From contig NW_027490093.1 in assembly GCF_050948175.1 (NCBI RefSeq), forward strand, positions 3,038,001 through 3,102,000: a stretch of 64,000 bases of DNA, written 5' to 3'. The position numbers and the translations under genes were made by a program. Shown here one piece after another: positions 27,447 through 37,900 of this stretch (position 1 is the stretch's first letter; each line of letters opens with the position of its first letter). The stretch comes from Xylocopa sonorina. Lineage: Eukaryota; Arthropoda; Insecta; Hymenoptera; Apidae. Under the pieces are notes generated by a model. That model searched no databases. It was not told the DNA's origin and worked only from the letters and a program-made list of their open reading frames with translations.

Positions 27447-28260
27447 GAATGGAAGTGTCGCATTTACATTCTTATGAAGTGAATACGAGGTGTACGTGAC
27501 ACTCCGCAATGAATATTATATCTTATCATGAAACATAGAAATGCGATGCGACATCTAGTTTTAAGAAGCATTAGAACACTTTTGTTTCGATACGTTGACA
27601 TCTGCAAACGCTATTTCCTAGCAATGAAGTGTCACATGTACATTCATTTGACGTGTATGCGAGGTATACATGACACTTCGCAATGAATATTATATGTTAT
27701 CATGAAACATAGAAATGAGATGCGATATTGCGATTTAAGAAGCATAGGACCTCTATTGCTGCGATACGCAGACATCTGCCAACACTATTTCCTAGCAAGG
27801 AAGTGTCGCATTTCGTTTCGTTTGAAGTGAATACGAGGTATACATGACACTTCGCAATGAATATTATATCTTATCATGAAACATAGAAATGAGATGCGAT
27901 ATCGCGTTTTGAGAAGCATTAGAACTCTATTGCTACTATACGCAGACTTCGGCAAACGCTATTTCCTAGGAAGGAAGTGTCGCATTTACATTCGTTTGAA
28001 GTGAATACGAGGTATACATGTAACTTCGCAATGAATATTATATCTTATCATGAAACATAGAAATGAAATACGGTATCCCGTCTTAAGCAGCATTAGAACA
28101 CTGTTGCTTCGATACGTAGACATCTGCAAACGCTATTTCCTAGCAGGGAAGTGTCGCATTTTCATTCTTTTCAAGTGAATACGAGGTATACATGACACTT
28201 CGAAATGAATATTATTCCTTATCACGAAACATAGAAATGAGATACGATGTCCCGTTTTAA
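27447..28260 (+). repeat. Segmental duplication (partner 30231-30654, offset 2784 bp = 16 monomers)
   Basis: 27447-27870 matches 30231-30654 almost throughout. Shared markers are TTCTTATGAAGTG, GGTGTACGTGACAC, GCGACATCTAGTTTTAAG, ACTTTTGTTTCGATACGTTG and GTCACATGTACATTC. The offset is exactly 16 times 174. The rest of the interval (27855-28260) matches 21600-22005. Confidence 0.8.
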
Positions 28261-30060
28261 GAAGCATTAGAATTCTATTGCTTCGTTACGTAGACATCTG
28301 CCTACGCTATTTCCCTGCAAAGAAGTGTCGCATTTACATTCTTTTGAAGTGAATACGAGGTATACACAATACTCCACAATGAATATTATATCTTATCATG
28401 AAACATAGAAATGTGATGCGAAATCGCGATTTAAGAAGCATTAGAACTTTAATGCTACGTTACGTAGACATCTGCAAACGCTATTTCCTAGCAAGGGAGT
28501 TTCACTCTACATTCATTTGAAGTGTATGCGAGGTATACAAGACACCTTAGCAATGAATATTATATCTTATCATGAAACATAGAAATGAGATGCGATATCG
28601 CGTTTTGAGAAGCATTAGAACTCTATTGCTACGATACATAGACATCTGCCAACGCTATTTCCTAGCAAGGAAGTGACGCATTATCATCCTTTTGAAGTGA
28701 GTACGAGGTATACATAACACTCCACAATGAATATTATATTTTATCATGAAACATAGAAATGAAATGCGATTTTGCGATTTAAGAAGCATTAGAACTTTAT
28801 TGCTTCGATACGCAGACATGTGCCAACGCTATTTCCTAGCAGGGAAGTGCCGCATTTACATTCATTTGAAGTGTAGGCGAGATAAACATAACACTGCACA
28901 ATGAAAATTATATCTTATCATGAAACATAGAAATGAGATGCGATATCTCCAATTAAGGGATAATAGAACTCTACATCCTCGATACGTGGACATGTGCAAA
29001 CGCTGCTTCCTAGCAAGGAAGTGTCACATTTACATTCTTTTGAAGTGTATACGAGGTATACATGACACTCCGCAATGAATATTATACCTTATCATGAAAG
29101 ATAGAAATGAGATGCGATATCGCTAATTAAGAAGCAATAGATCTCTATTCCTTCAATACGTAGACATCTGCCAACGCTATTTCCTAGCAAGAAAGTGTCG
29201 CATTTACATTCATTTGAAGTGTATGCGAGGTATACATAACACTGCACAATGAATATTATATCTTATCATAAAACATAGAAATGAGATGCGACATCTCGTT
29301 TTAGGAAGCATTAGAACTCTATTGTTTCGATACGTAGACACCTGCCAACGCTATATCCTAGCAAGGAAGTGTCGCACTTACATTCTTTTGAGGTGAATAC
29401 GAGGTATACATGACACTTCGCAATGAATATTATATCTTATCATGAAGCATATATATGAGATGCGATATCGCTATATAAGAAGCATTGGAACTCTATTGCA
29501 ACGATACGTAGACATCTACAAACGCTATTTCATAGCAATGAAGTGTCGCATTTACATTCATTTGAAGTGTATGCGAGGTATAAGTGGCACTTCGCAATGA
29601 ATATTGTATCTTATCATGAAGCATAGAAATGAGATGCAATATCGAGTTTCAAGGAGCATTAGAACTCTATTGCTACGATACGTAGACATCTGCAAACGCT
29701 ATTTCGTAGCACGGAAGTATCGCACTTACACTCTTTTGAAGTGAATTCGATGTATACATGACACTTTGCAATGAATATTATATCTTATCGTGAAACATAG
29801 AAATGAGATGCGACGTCTCGTTTTAAGAAGCATTAGAACTCTATTGCTTCGATACGGAGACATCTGCAAACGCTATTTCCTGGCAAGTATGTGTCGCATT
29901 TACATTCTTTTGAAGTGAACACGAGGTATTCATGAAACTTCGTAATGAATATTATCTCTTATCATGAAACATAGAAGTGAGATGCGATATCGCGTATTGA
30001 GAAGCATTAGAACACTATTGCAACGATACGTTGACATCTGCAGACGCTATTTCCTAGCAA

Positions 30061-30246
30061 GGAAGTTTCGCATTTACATTCTTTTGAATTGAATACGAGG
30101 TATACATGACATGTCGCAGTGAATATTATATCTTATCATGAAACATAGAAATGAGTGGCGATATCACGATTTGAGAAGCATTAGAACCCTATTGCTTCGA
30201 TATGGAGACATCTGCAAACGAGATTTCCTAGTAAGGAAGTGTCGCA
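30061..30246 (+). repeat. Monomer duplicated at 30757-30942 (offset 696 bp = 4 monomers)
   Basis: GGAAGTTTCGC, TTTTGAATTGAATACG, a GTCGCAGTGAAT block, GAGTGGCGATATCACG and TTCGATATGGAGAC are shared in the same order. The right copy is followed by a separate 348-bp duplication. Confidence 0.75.
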
Positions 30247-30949
30247 TTTACATTCTTATGAAGTGAATACGAGGTGTACGTGACACTTCGCAATGAATAT
30301 TATATCTTATCATGAAACATAGAAATGCGATGCGACATCTAGTTTTAAGAAGCATTAGAACACTTTTGTTTCGATACGTTGACATCTGCAAACGCTATTT
30401 CCTAGCAATGAAGTGTCACATGTACATTCATTTGACGTGTATGCGAGGTATACATGACACTTCGCAATGAATATTATATGTTATCATGAAACATAGAAAT
30501 GAGATGCGATATTGCGATTTAAGAAGCATAGGACCTCTATTGCTTCGATACGCAGACATCTGCCAACACTATTTCCTAGCAAGGAAGTGTCGCATTTCGT
30601 TTCGTTTGAAGTGAATACGAGGTATACATGACACTTCGCAATGAATATTATACCTTATTAAGGAACATAGAAATGAAATACGATATAGCGATTTAAGAAG
30701 CATTAGAACTCTATTGCTTCGATACGGAGACATCTGCAAACGCTAATTCCTGGCAAGGAAGTTTCGCATTTACATTCTTTTGAATTGAATACGAGGTATA
30801 CATGACACGTCGCAGTGAATATTATATCTTATCATGAGACATAGAAATGAGTGGCGATATCACGATTTGAGAAGCATTAGAACCCTATTGCTTCGATATG
30901 GAGACATCTGCAAACGAGATTTCCTAGCAAGGAAGTGTCGCATTTACAT

Positions 30950-31418
30950 TCTTTTGATGTGAATACGAGATATACATGACACTCCACAATGAGTATTATA
31001 TCTAATCATGAAACTTAGAAATGAGATGCGATATCGCGATTTAAATAGCATTGGAATCCTATTGCTACTATACGAAGACATCTGCAAACGCTATTTCCTA
31101 GAAAGGAAGTGTCGCATTTACATTCATTTGAAGTGTTTGCGAGGTATACATGACACTTCGCAATGAATATTATACCTTATCATGAAACATAGAAGTGAGA
31201 TGCGATATCCCGTTTTAAGATCCATTAGAAATCTATTGCGTCTATAAATAGACATCTGCAAACGCTACTGCCTATGAAGGAAGTGTCGCATTTACATTCT
31301 ATTGATGTGAATACGAGATATACATGACACTCCACAATGAGTATTATATCTAATCATGAAACTTAGAAATGAGATGCGATATCGCGATTTAAATAGCATT
31401 AGAACTCTATTGCTACTA
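30950..31418 (+). repeat. Two-monomer tandem duplication (offset 348 bp)
   Basis: GAATACGAGATATACATGAC, AATGAGTATTATATCTAATC, GAAACTTAGAAATG and TTAAATAGCATT occur at 30961 and again starting at 31309. Confidence 0.75.
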
Positions 31419-32235
31419 TACGTAGACATCTGCAAACGCTACTGCTTAGCAAGGAAGTGTCGCCTTTACATTCCTTTGAAGTGAATACGAGGTGTACATA
31501 ACACTCCACAATGAATATTATATCTTATCATGAAACGTAGAAATGAGATGCGATATTGCGATCGAAGAAGCAATAGAACTCTATTGCTACGATACGTAGA
31601 CATCTGCAAACGCTATTTCCTAGCAATGAAGTAACACATTTACATTCATTTGAAGTGAATACGAGGTATACATGACACTTCGCAATGAATATTATATCTT
31701 ATCATGAAACATAGAAATGAGATGCGATATCTTGTTTTAAGAAGATTTAGAACACTATTGCTACGTTACGTAGACATCTGCAAAAGCTATTTCCTAGCGT
31801 GGAAGTGTCGCATTTACATTCTTTTGAAGTGAATTCGAGGTATACATGACACTTCGCAATGAATATTATATTTTATCATGAAACATAGAAATGAGATGCG
31901 ATATCTTGTCTTAAGAAGCTTTAGAACTCTATTGCTACGGTGCGCAGACATCTGCAAACGCTATTTAACAGCAGGGAAGTGTCGCATTTACATACATTTG
32001 AAGTGTATGCGAGGTATTCATGACACTTCGAAATGAATATTATATCTTATCATGAAACATAGAAATGAGATGCGATATCGCGTTTTAACAAGCATTAGAC
32101 CTGTATTGCTACGATACCTAAACATCTGCAAACGCTATTTCCTAGCGAGGAAGTGTCGCATTTACATTCCTTTGAAGTGTATGCGTGGTATACATGCCAC
32201 TACGCAATGAATATTATATCTTATCATGAAACATA

Positions 32236-32490
32236 GAAATGATATGCGATATCGCGATTTAAGAAGCGTTAGAACTCTATTGCATCGATACGTAGACATC
32301 TGCAAACGCTACTTCCTAGTAAGGAAGTGTCGCATTCTCATTCTTTTGAAGTGAAAACGAGGTACACATGACACTCCGCAATGAATATTATATCTTATCA
32401 TGAAACATAGAAATGATATGCGATATCGCGATTTAAGAAGCGTTAGAACTCTATTGCATCGATACGTAGACATCTGCAAACGCTACTTCC
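32236..32490 (+). repeat. Single-monomer tandem duplication next to insertion 2
   Basis: GATATGCGATATCGCGATTT followed by AAGAAGCGTTAG and TATTGCATCGATACG occurs at 32241 and exactly 174 bp later at 32415. Confidence 0.75.
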
Positions 32491-32788
32491 TAGCAGGGAA
32501 GTGTCGCATTTACATTCATTTGAAGCGAATACGAGGTATGCATAACACTGCACAATGAATATTGTATCTTATCATGAATCCTAGGAATGTGATGCGATGT
32601 CGCGATTTAAGAAGCATTAGAACTCTATTGCTTCGATACGTAGACATCTGCAAACGCTACTTCCTAGCAAGGAAGTGTCTCATTTTCGTTCTTTTGAAGT
32701 GTGTGCGAGATATACATGACACTACGCAATGAATATTATATCTTAACATGAAACATAGAAATGAGATGCGATATCGCGTTTTAACACA

Positions 32789-32866
32789 TTGCGGACGGGT
32801 GACGAGGTATCTCGTTTTTAGAAAGCTAAACGTTGCGACCGGGTCACGATATATCTCGTTTTCACG
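32789..32866 (+). repeat. Diverged 44-bp repeat pair at the left junction of insertion 2
   Basis: TTGCGGACGGGTGACGA at 32789 and TTGCGACCGGGTCACGA at 32833 begin two units that agree at 26 of 33 aligned positions. Both contain TATCTCGTTTT, which is also the common variant of the satellite block that precedes AAGAAGC. In the first unit it is followed by TAGAAAGC, close to AAGAAGC. A short T run follows at 32867-32874. Confidence 0.7.
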
Positions 32867-33587
32867 TTTTTTTTATTCAGTCGGCAACTGAGCAAGGAGC
32901 TGCAAATGTTTCTGTTACGTTACGATGGTATCGAAGTCTCTAGCATTCCGAAACCAAAGCGAAACAACTGAATCATTCCTTAAATTTAAGAAAAAACAGT
33001 CATTATTGTGTAACGTCCGCCGAACCTCGCGGTACCTCCTTCACCGCCCGGCAGAGCCACACGCATCGCCTGTCGCCACCACAAAGACTAGCTTACCGAG
33101 TATACGATCGCCGAGCTAAGGCAGCCACCCCCGCAACCAGGAGTTGGGCCACACGACCGCGCTACGACGCGTGCCTTCCAGACAGCTGGAGCACGACCGA
33201 GCCACAGCCTCCGCACGAGGACCATTCCACGTATCAGGAAGGGTCGCCTGCCGTTACGCTCCCGTACCCATACTTTGCATACCATTATAATTATAATTAA
33301 GCGAATCCTAGAACTTAAGCACACGACACTCCATGTACGCACACGACACAACACACACAACCTAGCATAAGGCGTTTCATGTGATATTCTAATTTTTAAG
33401 ATCATAATTAATCGTAATAAGAAGTAAGCGAAGCGCTCGACGTGCGCGGCTCACGCCGAACGCGCGCGCCCTACCACGACTGTCCACCCCACTACGTGAG
33501 CCGAGCGTCCGCCCCACTCTGGGGACCTGCGACTCGCGCGCCCCGCGATCCGAGGAGGTCGCGGGCCCGCGAGCTGATAGTCAATAC

Positions 33588-33689
33588 GAGTCATCCGCTC
33601 CAAGCGAGCGTACCTCCCTCAAATCCAATCTCTAGTTCGAGCCATTCGCTCCAAGCGAGCACTCCTTTATCATAATCCAATCTTACTAT
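33588..33689 (+). repeat. 51-bp imperfect tandem duplication in insertion 2
   Basis: GAGTCATCCGCTCCAAGCGA at 33588 and GAGCCATTCGCTCCAAGCGA at 33639 start two copies, each followed by ATCCAATCT about 40 bases on. The first is GC-richer in its middle. Confidence 0.75.
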
Positions 33690-34448
33690 TTCAACTTAAA
33701 CTCTAATTCAATTCAAGTCCTTATTCTAAACTCTAATTATCGTATCCTAGTACTTAGTCAACTTTAGCATAGGGAAGTATCAGTGTAAGCTTAGTTTTAT
33801 TTAGAATATACTTTATTTTTACCAGTACTACAATTCTCATCATTCTAAATATTCCTTGCCTTATTATTATTATAAATTCATTCATTGCGAAGTCTTCCAC
33901 GAGTTCACGCGTCTTCAAGAACATTCACAAGCTCCGAGCTTTAGTCAAACTTGGTAATCGATCAGTTATAGCCGACCGCCTCTTAGCTGCATCGACCCAC
34001 AGCGAGGCTAGAGCAAGGACACTCGTCGATTTTCCATATTTCTGAACCGGTAAACTAGAGCGGACCGACGCTTAGTGGACCCGTATCTGGACTTTTGGAA
34101 ACCGACTCGAATGCGTCATTCCGGTACAACTAAACGAACTCGTCGCGCGGGAAGGAAGAACTTCTTGCGTTCATTTGTGCGCGGATACGTTGGTACAGCC
34201 GTGTGCAAATACCACTGCAACGTCTCATCTTCCGCCGCACGCCGATCGGACAGCCGTCCCGCACAGCCGCATCCATCGCCGATCCGCTTGACCGAGCCGA
34301 TCCATCCCCGAGGTCAGCCCACCTGGGTACTCGTCCCGCTGACAATCACGCCTCACCGACCGTACGCACGGATTATACCTGAGGGCGATCCGTGCCGACG
34401 ACGATACCTGCAACAAGGGTACTAAATATTAGCAGCTGTCAAGACATC

Positions 34449-34458
34449 AAAGGTAAGG
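34449..34458 (+). promoter_or_regulatory. Candidate 5' splice site in insertion 2
   Basis: AAAG followed by GTAAGG (GT at 34453-34454) fits the eukaryotic donor consensus closely. It sits at the boundary between a GC-rich block and a more AT-rich block. This is compatible with a 5' leader or first-exon end of a retroelement or a captured gene fragment, but no acceptor or coding exon was identified. Confidence 0.3.
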
Positions 34459-34803
34459 TCATATTTTCTTATCCGCGTTCGTGCCTTTTGATACGTGTTT
34501 CGCGAACCAGAAAGAACCCGGTCTTCGTCGCAATTCCGCGAGCCGAACCGTTCGAGGCTGCGTGTCGCTCCCGGTAAACGATAAGTTTTCACGACTCGTG
34601 ACGTGACAATAGCCATTGCCGGCTGATCTGTGCGGATCGTCGTACGTATCGTATCTTATAAAGTGTTTCATTGATCTGCATTTTAGAATTTCAAACTTCG
34701 TGTTTTAAAATTGGAAGGTAACAGTTTTTTGAGTACTATCTATATTTTCAATCAACCTGTTACTGACACTTGATAACAAAAATTTATTTTATGAATTAGC
34801 CCT

Positions 34804-34818
34804 CTATAAAAGCAGCGA
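34804..34818 (+). promoter_or_regulatory. TATA-box-like motif in insertion 2
   Basis: CTATAAAAGCAGCG is a good match to an arthropod TATA box with GC-rich flanks. Nothing downstream except AT-rich DNA and the satellite is available to be transcribed. If active, it would drive transcription into the satellite from 35019 onward. Confidence 0.3.
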
Positions 34819-34873
34819 AATGACGCATAGATGTAATGAAAACAGATATACAGATATATGAACTATATGTATA

Positions 34874-34933
34874 CAATTATTTATAATTGTAAATTAAAAA
34901 TATAAATTATAAATTATTTATAATTGCAAATTA
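34874..34933. repeat. AT-rich repeat pair with hairpin
   Basis: AATTATTTATAATT followed by GTAAATTA or GCAAATTA occurs at 34875 and 34912. In the first copy CAATTAT (34874-34880) is the exact reverse complement of ATAATTG (34883-34889). The surrounding 100 bases are almost pure A/T. Confidence 0.7.
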
Positions 34934-37900
34934 AGTAAAATGCGTATCCACTTCCTGTCACATGCCAAGCATGTTTTTGGAGCGTTCGAAAATCTGCGAT
35001 CCTTGAGGGCGTGTTTTCCTATTTCCTAGCCAGGAAGTGTAGCATTTACATTCTTTTGTAGTGAATACGAGGTATACATGACACTTGGCAATTAATATTG
35101 TATCTTATCATGAATCATAGAAATGAGATGCGATATCGCGTTTTAAGAAGAATTCGAACTCTATTGCTACGATACATAGACATCTGCAGACGCTATTTCC
35201 TAGCAAAGAAGTGTCGTATGTACATTCTTTTGAAGTGTAGACGAGATACACATAACACTGCACAATGAATATTATATCTTATCATGAAAAATAGAAATCA
35301 GATACGATATGGCGATTCAAGAAGCAGTAGACCTCTATTGATTCGATACGTAGGCATCTACAATCGCTATTTCCTAGCAAGGAAGTGTCGCATTTACATT
35401 CTAGTGAAGCGAATACGAGGTATACATAACATTCCACAACGAATATTCTATCTTATCATGGAACATAGAAATGACATGCGATATGGCGATTCAAGAAGCA
35501 GTAGGTCTCTATTGCTTCGATACGTAGGCATCTACAATCGCTATTTCCTAGCAAGGAAGTGTCGCATTTACATTCTAGTGAAGTGAATACGCGGTATACA
35601 TAACACTGCACAATGAATATTATATCTTATCATGAAACATAGAAATGAGATGCGATATCGCGATTTAAGAAGCATTAGAACACTATTGCTTCGATACGCA
35701 GATATCTGGAAACGTAATTTCCTAGAAAGGGAGTGTTGCATTTACTTTCATTTGAATTGCAGACGAGGAATACACAACACTTCGCAATGAATATTATATC
35801 TTATAATGAAACATAGAAATGAGATGCTATATCGCGTTTTAAGAGGAATTAGAACTCTATTTCTACTATACGTGTACATCTGCAGACGCTATTTCCTAGC
35901 AAGGAAGTGTCGCATTTACATTCTTATGAAGCGAATACGAGGTATACATAACACTCCACAACGAATATTATATCTTATCATGAAACTTAGAAATGAGATG
36001 TGCTATGGCGATTTAAGAAGCATTAGAACTCTATTGCTTAGGTACGTAGACATCTGCAAACGCTATTTCCTAGCAAGGAAGTGTCGCATTTACATTCATT
36101 TGAAATGTATGCGAGGTATACATGACACTTCGCAATGATTATTATATATTATTATGAAACATAGAAATGAGATGCGATATCGCGTTTTGAGTAGCATTAG
36201 AACACTAATGCTACGATACGTAGACATCTGCAAACGCTACTTCCTAGCAAGGAAGTGTCGCATTTACATTCTTTTGAGGTGAATACGATGTACACATATC
36301 ACTCCAGAATGAATATTGTACTTTATCATGAAGCATAGAAATGAGATGCGATATCGCGATTTAAGAAGCATTAGAACTCAATTGCTACGGTACGTAGACA
36401 TCTGCAAACGCTATTTCCTAGCAAGGAAGTGTCGCATTTACATTCTTCTGAAGTGAATACGAGGTATGCATGTCACTTCGCAATGAATATTATATCTTAT
36501 CATGAAACACAGAAATGAGATGCGATATCGCGATTTAAGAAGCATTAGAACTCTATTGCTTCGATACGTAGACATCTGGTAACGTAATTTTCTAGAGAGA
36601 AGTGTCGCATTTACATTCATTTGAAGTGTGTGCCAGGTATACATGACACTTCGCAATGAATATTATTTCTTATCATGAAACATGGAAATGATATGCGATA
36701 TCGCGTTTTAAGAAGCATTAGAACTCTAATGCTACGATACGTAGACTTCTGCAAACACTATTTCCTAGCAAGGAAGTGTCGCATTAACACTCTTTTGAAG
36801 TGAATACGAGGTATGAATAACACTTCACAATGAATATTATATGTTATCATGAAACATAGAAATGAGATGCGTTATGGCGATTTAAGAAGCATTAGAACTT
36901 TATTGCTTCGATACGTAGACATCTGCCAACGCTATTTCCTAGCAAGGAAGTGTCGCATTTACATTCATTTGAAGTGTATGCGAGCTATACAAGACATTTC
37001 GCAATGAATATAACATCTTACCATGAAACATAGAAATGAGATGCAATATCCCGTTTTGAGAAGCATTAGAACTCTAATGCTACGATACGTAGATATCTGC
37101 AAACGCTATTTCCTAGCATGGAAGTGTCGCATTTACATACTTTTGATGTGATACGAGGTATGCATAACACTGCACAATGAATGTTATATCTTATCATGAA
37201 GCATAGAAATGAGATGCGATATGGCGTTTTAAGGTGCATTAGAACTCTAATGCTTCGATACGTAGACATCTGCCAACGCTATATCCTAGCAAGGAAGTGT
37301 CGCATTTACATTCTTTTGACGTGAATACGAGGTATACATAACACTCCACAATGAATATTATATCTTATCATGAAACATAGAAATGAGATGCGATATCGCG
37401 TTTTAAGAAGAATTAGAACTCTAATGCTACGATACGTAGACATCTGCCAACGCTATTTCCTAGCAAGGAAGTGTCGCATATACATTCATTTGAAGTGTAT
37501 GCGAGGTATATATAACACTGCACAATGAATGCTATATCTTATCATGAGACACAGAAATGATATACGATATCGCGTTCTAAGAAGCATTAGAACTCTATCG
37601 CTTCGATACGTAGACATCTGGTAACGTAATTTTCTAGAAGGGAAGTGTCGCATTTACATTCATTTGAAGTGTAGACGAGATATACATAACACTGCACAAT
37701 GAATATTATATCTTATCATGAGACATAGAAATGAGTTGCGATTTCGCGATTTCAGGAGCATTGGAACTCTATTGCTTCAATACGTAGACATGTGGAAACG
37801 TAATTTCGTAGCAAGGATGTTTCGCATTTATATTAATTTGAAGTGTATGGGAGGTATACATGACACTTCGCAATGAAAATTATATCTTATAATGAAACAT

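Larger units (their letters stand above)
4237..32784 (+). repeat. 174-bp satellite array, segment 2 (about 164 monomers)
   Basis: Continuous head-to-tail satellite with no inversion seen. It is mostly monomeric: neighbouring copies differ at many positions, especially the block after GCGAT (ATCGCG, ATCTCG, ATGGCG, ATGACG, ATCGCGATT variants), the GAAGTGAATACG/GAAGTGTATGCG choice, and CACTCCACA/CACTTCGCA. Local duplications and damaged monomers are listed separately. It ends at 32784 inside a monomer, just after GATATCGCGTTTTAA, where unrelated sequence begins. There are no genes; short frames on both strands arise because the unit length is divisible by three. Confidence 0.97.
32785..35018. 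other. Unclassified non-satellite insertion, about 2.2 kb
   Basis: Seen: the satellite stops after CGCGTTTTAA at 32784 and resumes with CTATTTCCTAGCC at 35019. About 50 bp of a monomer is missing and there is no target-site duplication. Content from left to right: a short 44-bp repeat pair that looks satellite-like (32789-32866); mixed sequence; a GC-rich, CpG-dense stretch with AC-rich runs (about 33010-33660); a 51-bp duplication; an AT-rich stretch with TATAAATT at 33871; a second GC-rich stretch (about 33900-34420) ending in a splice-donor-like AAAG-GTAAGG; and an AT-rich right third. Open frames here (for example 34075-34425, starting at GTG) have low-complexity Arg/Pro/Ser composition and match no family I recognise. 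TGTAACGTCC at 33009 resembles an LTR start, but I cannot find a partner end. The candidates are a fragment of an LTR element with its leader, or captured host DNA; I cannot decide between them. Confidence 0.75.

Noticed and set aside
33009..34410. A second LTR starting at TGTAACGTCC
   Set aside because: The start resembles an LTR, but I found no matching inverted end, no flanking direct repeat and no second copy, so boundaries would be guesswork.
34075..34425. 116-codon plus-strand frame in insertion 2
   Set aside because: It begins at GTG, not ATG, with low-complexity Arg/Ser/Pro content and no recognisable domain. An opposite-strand frame of similar quality overlaps it.
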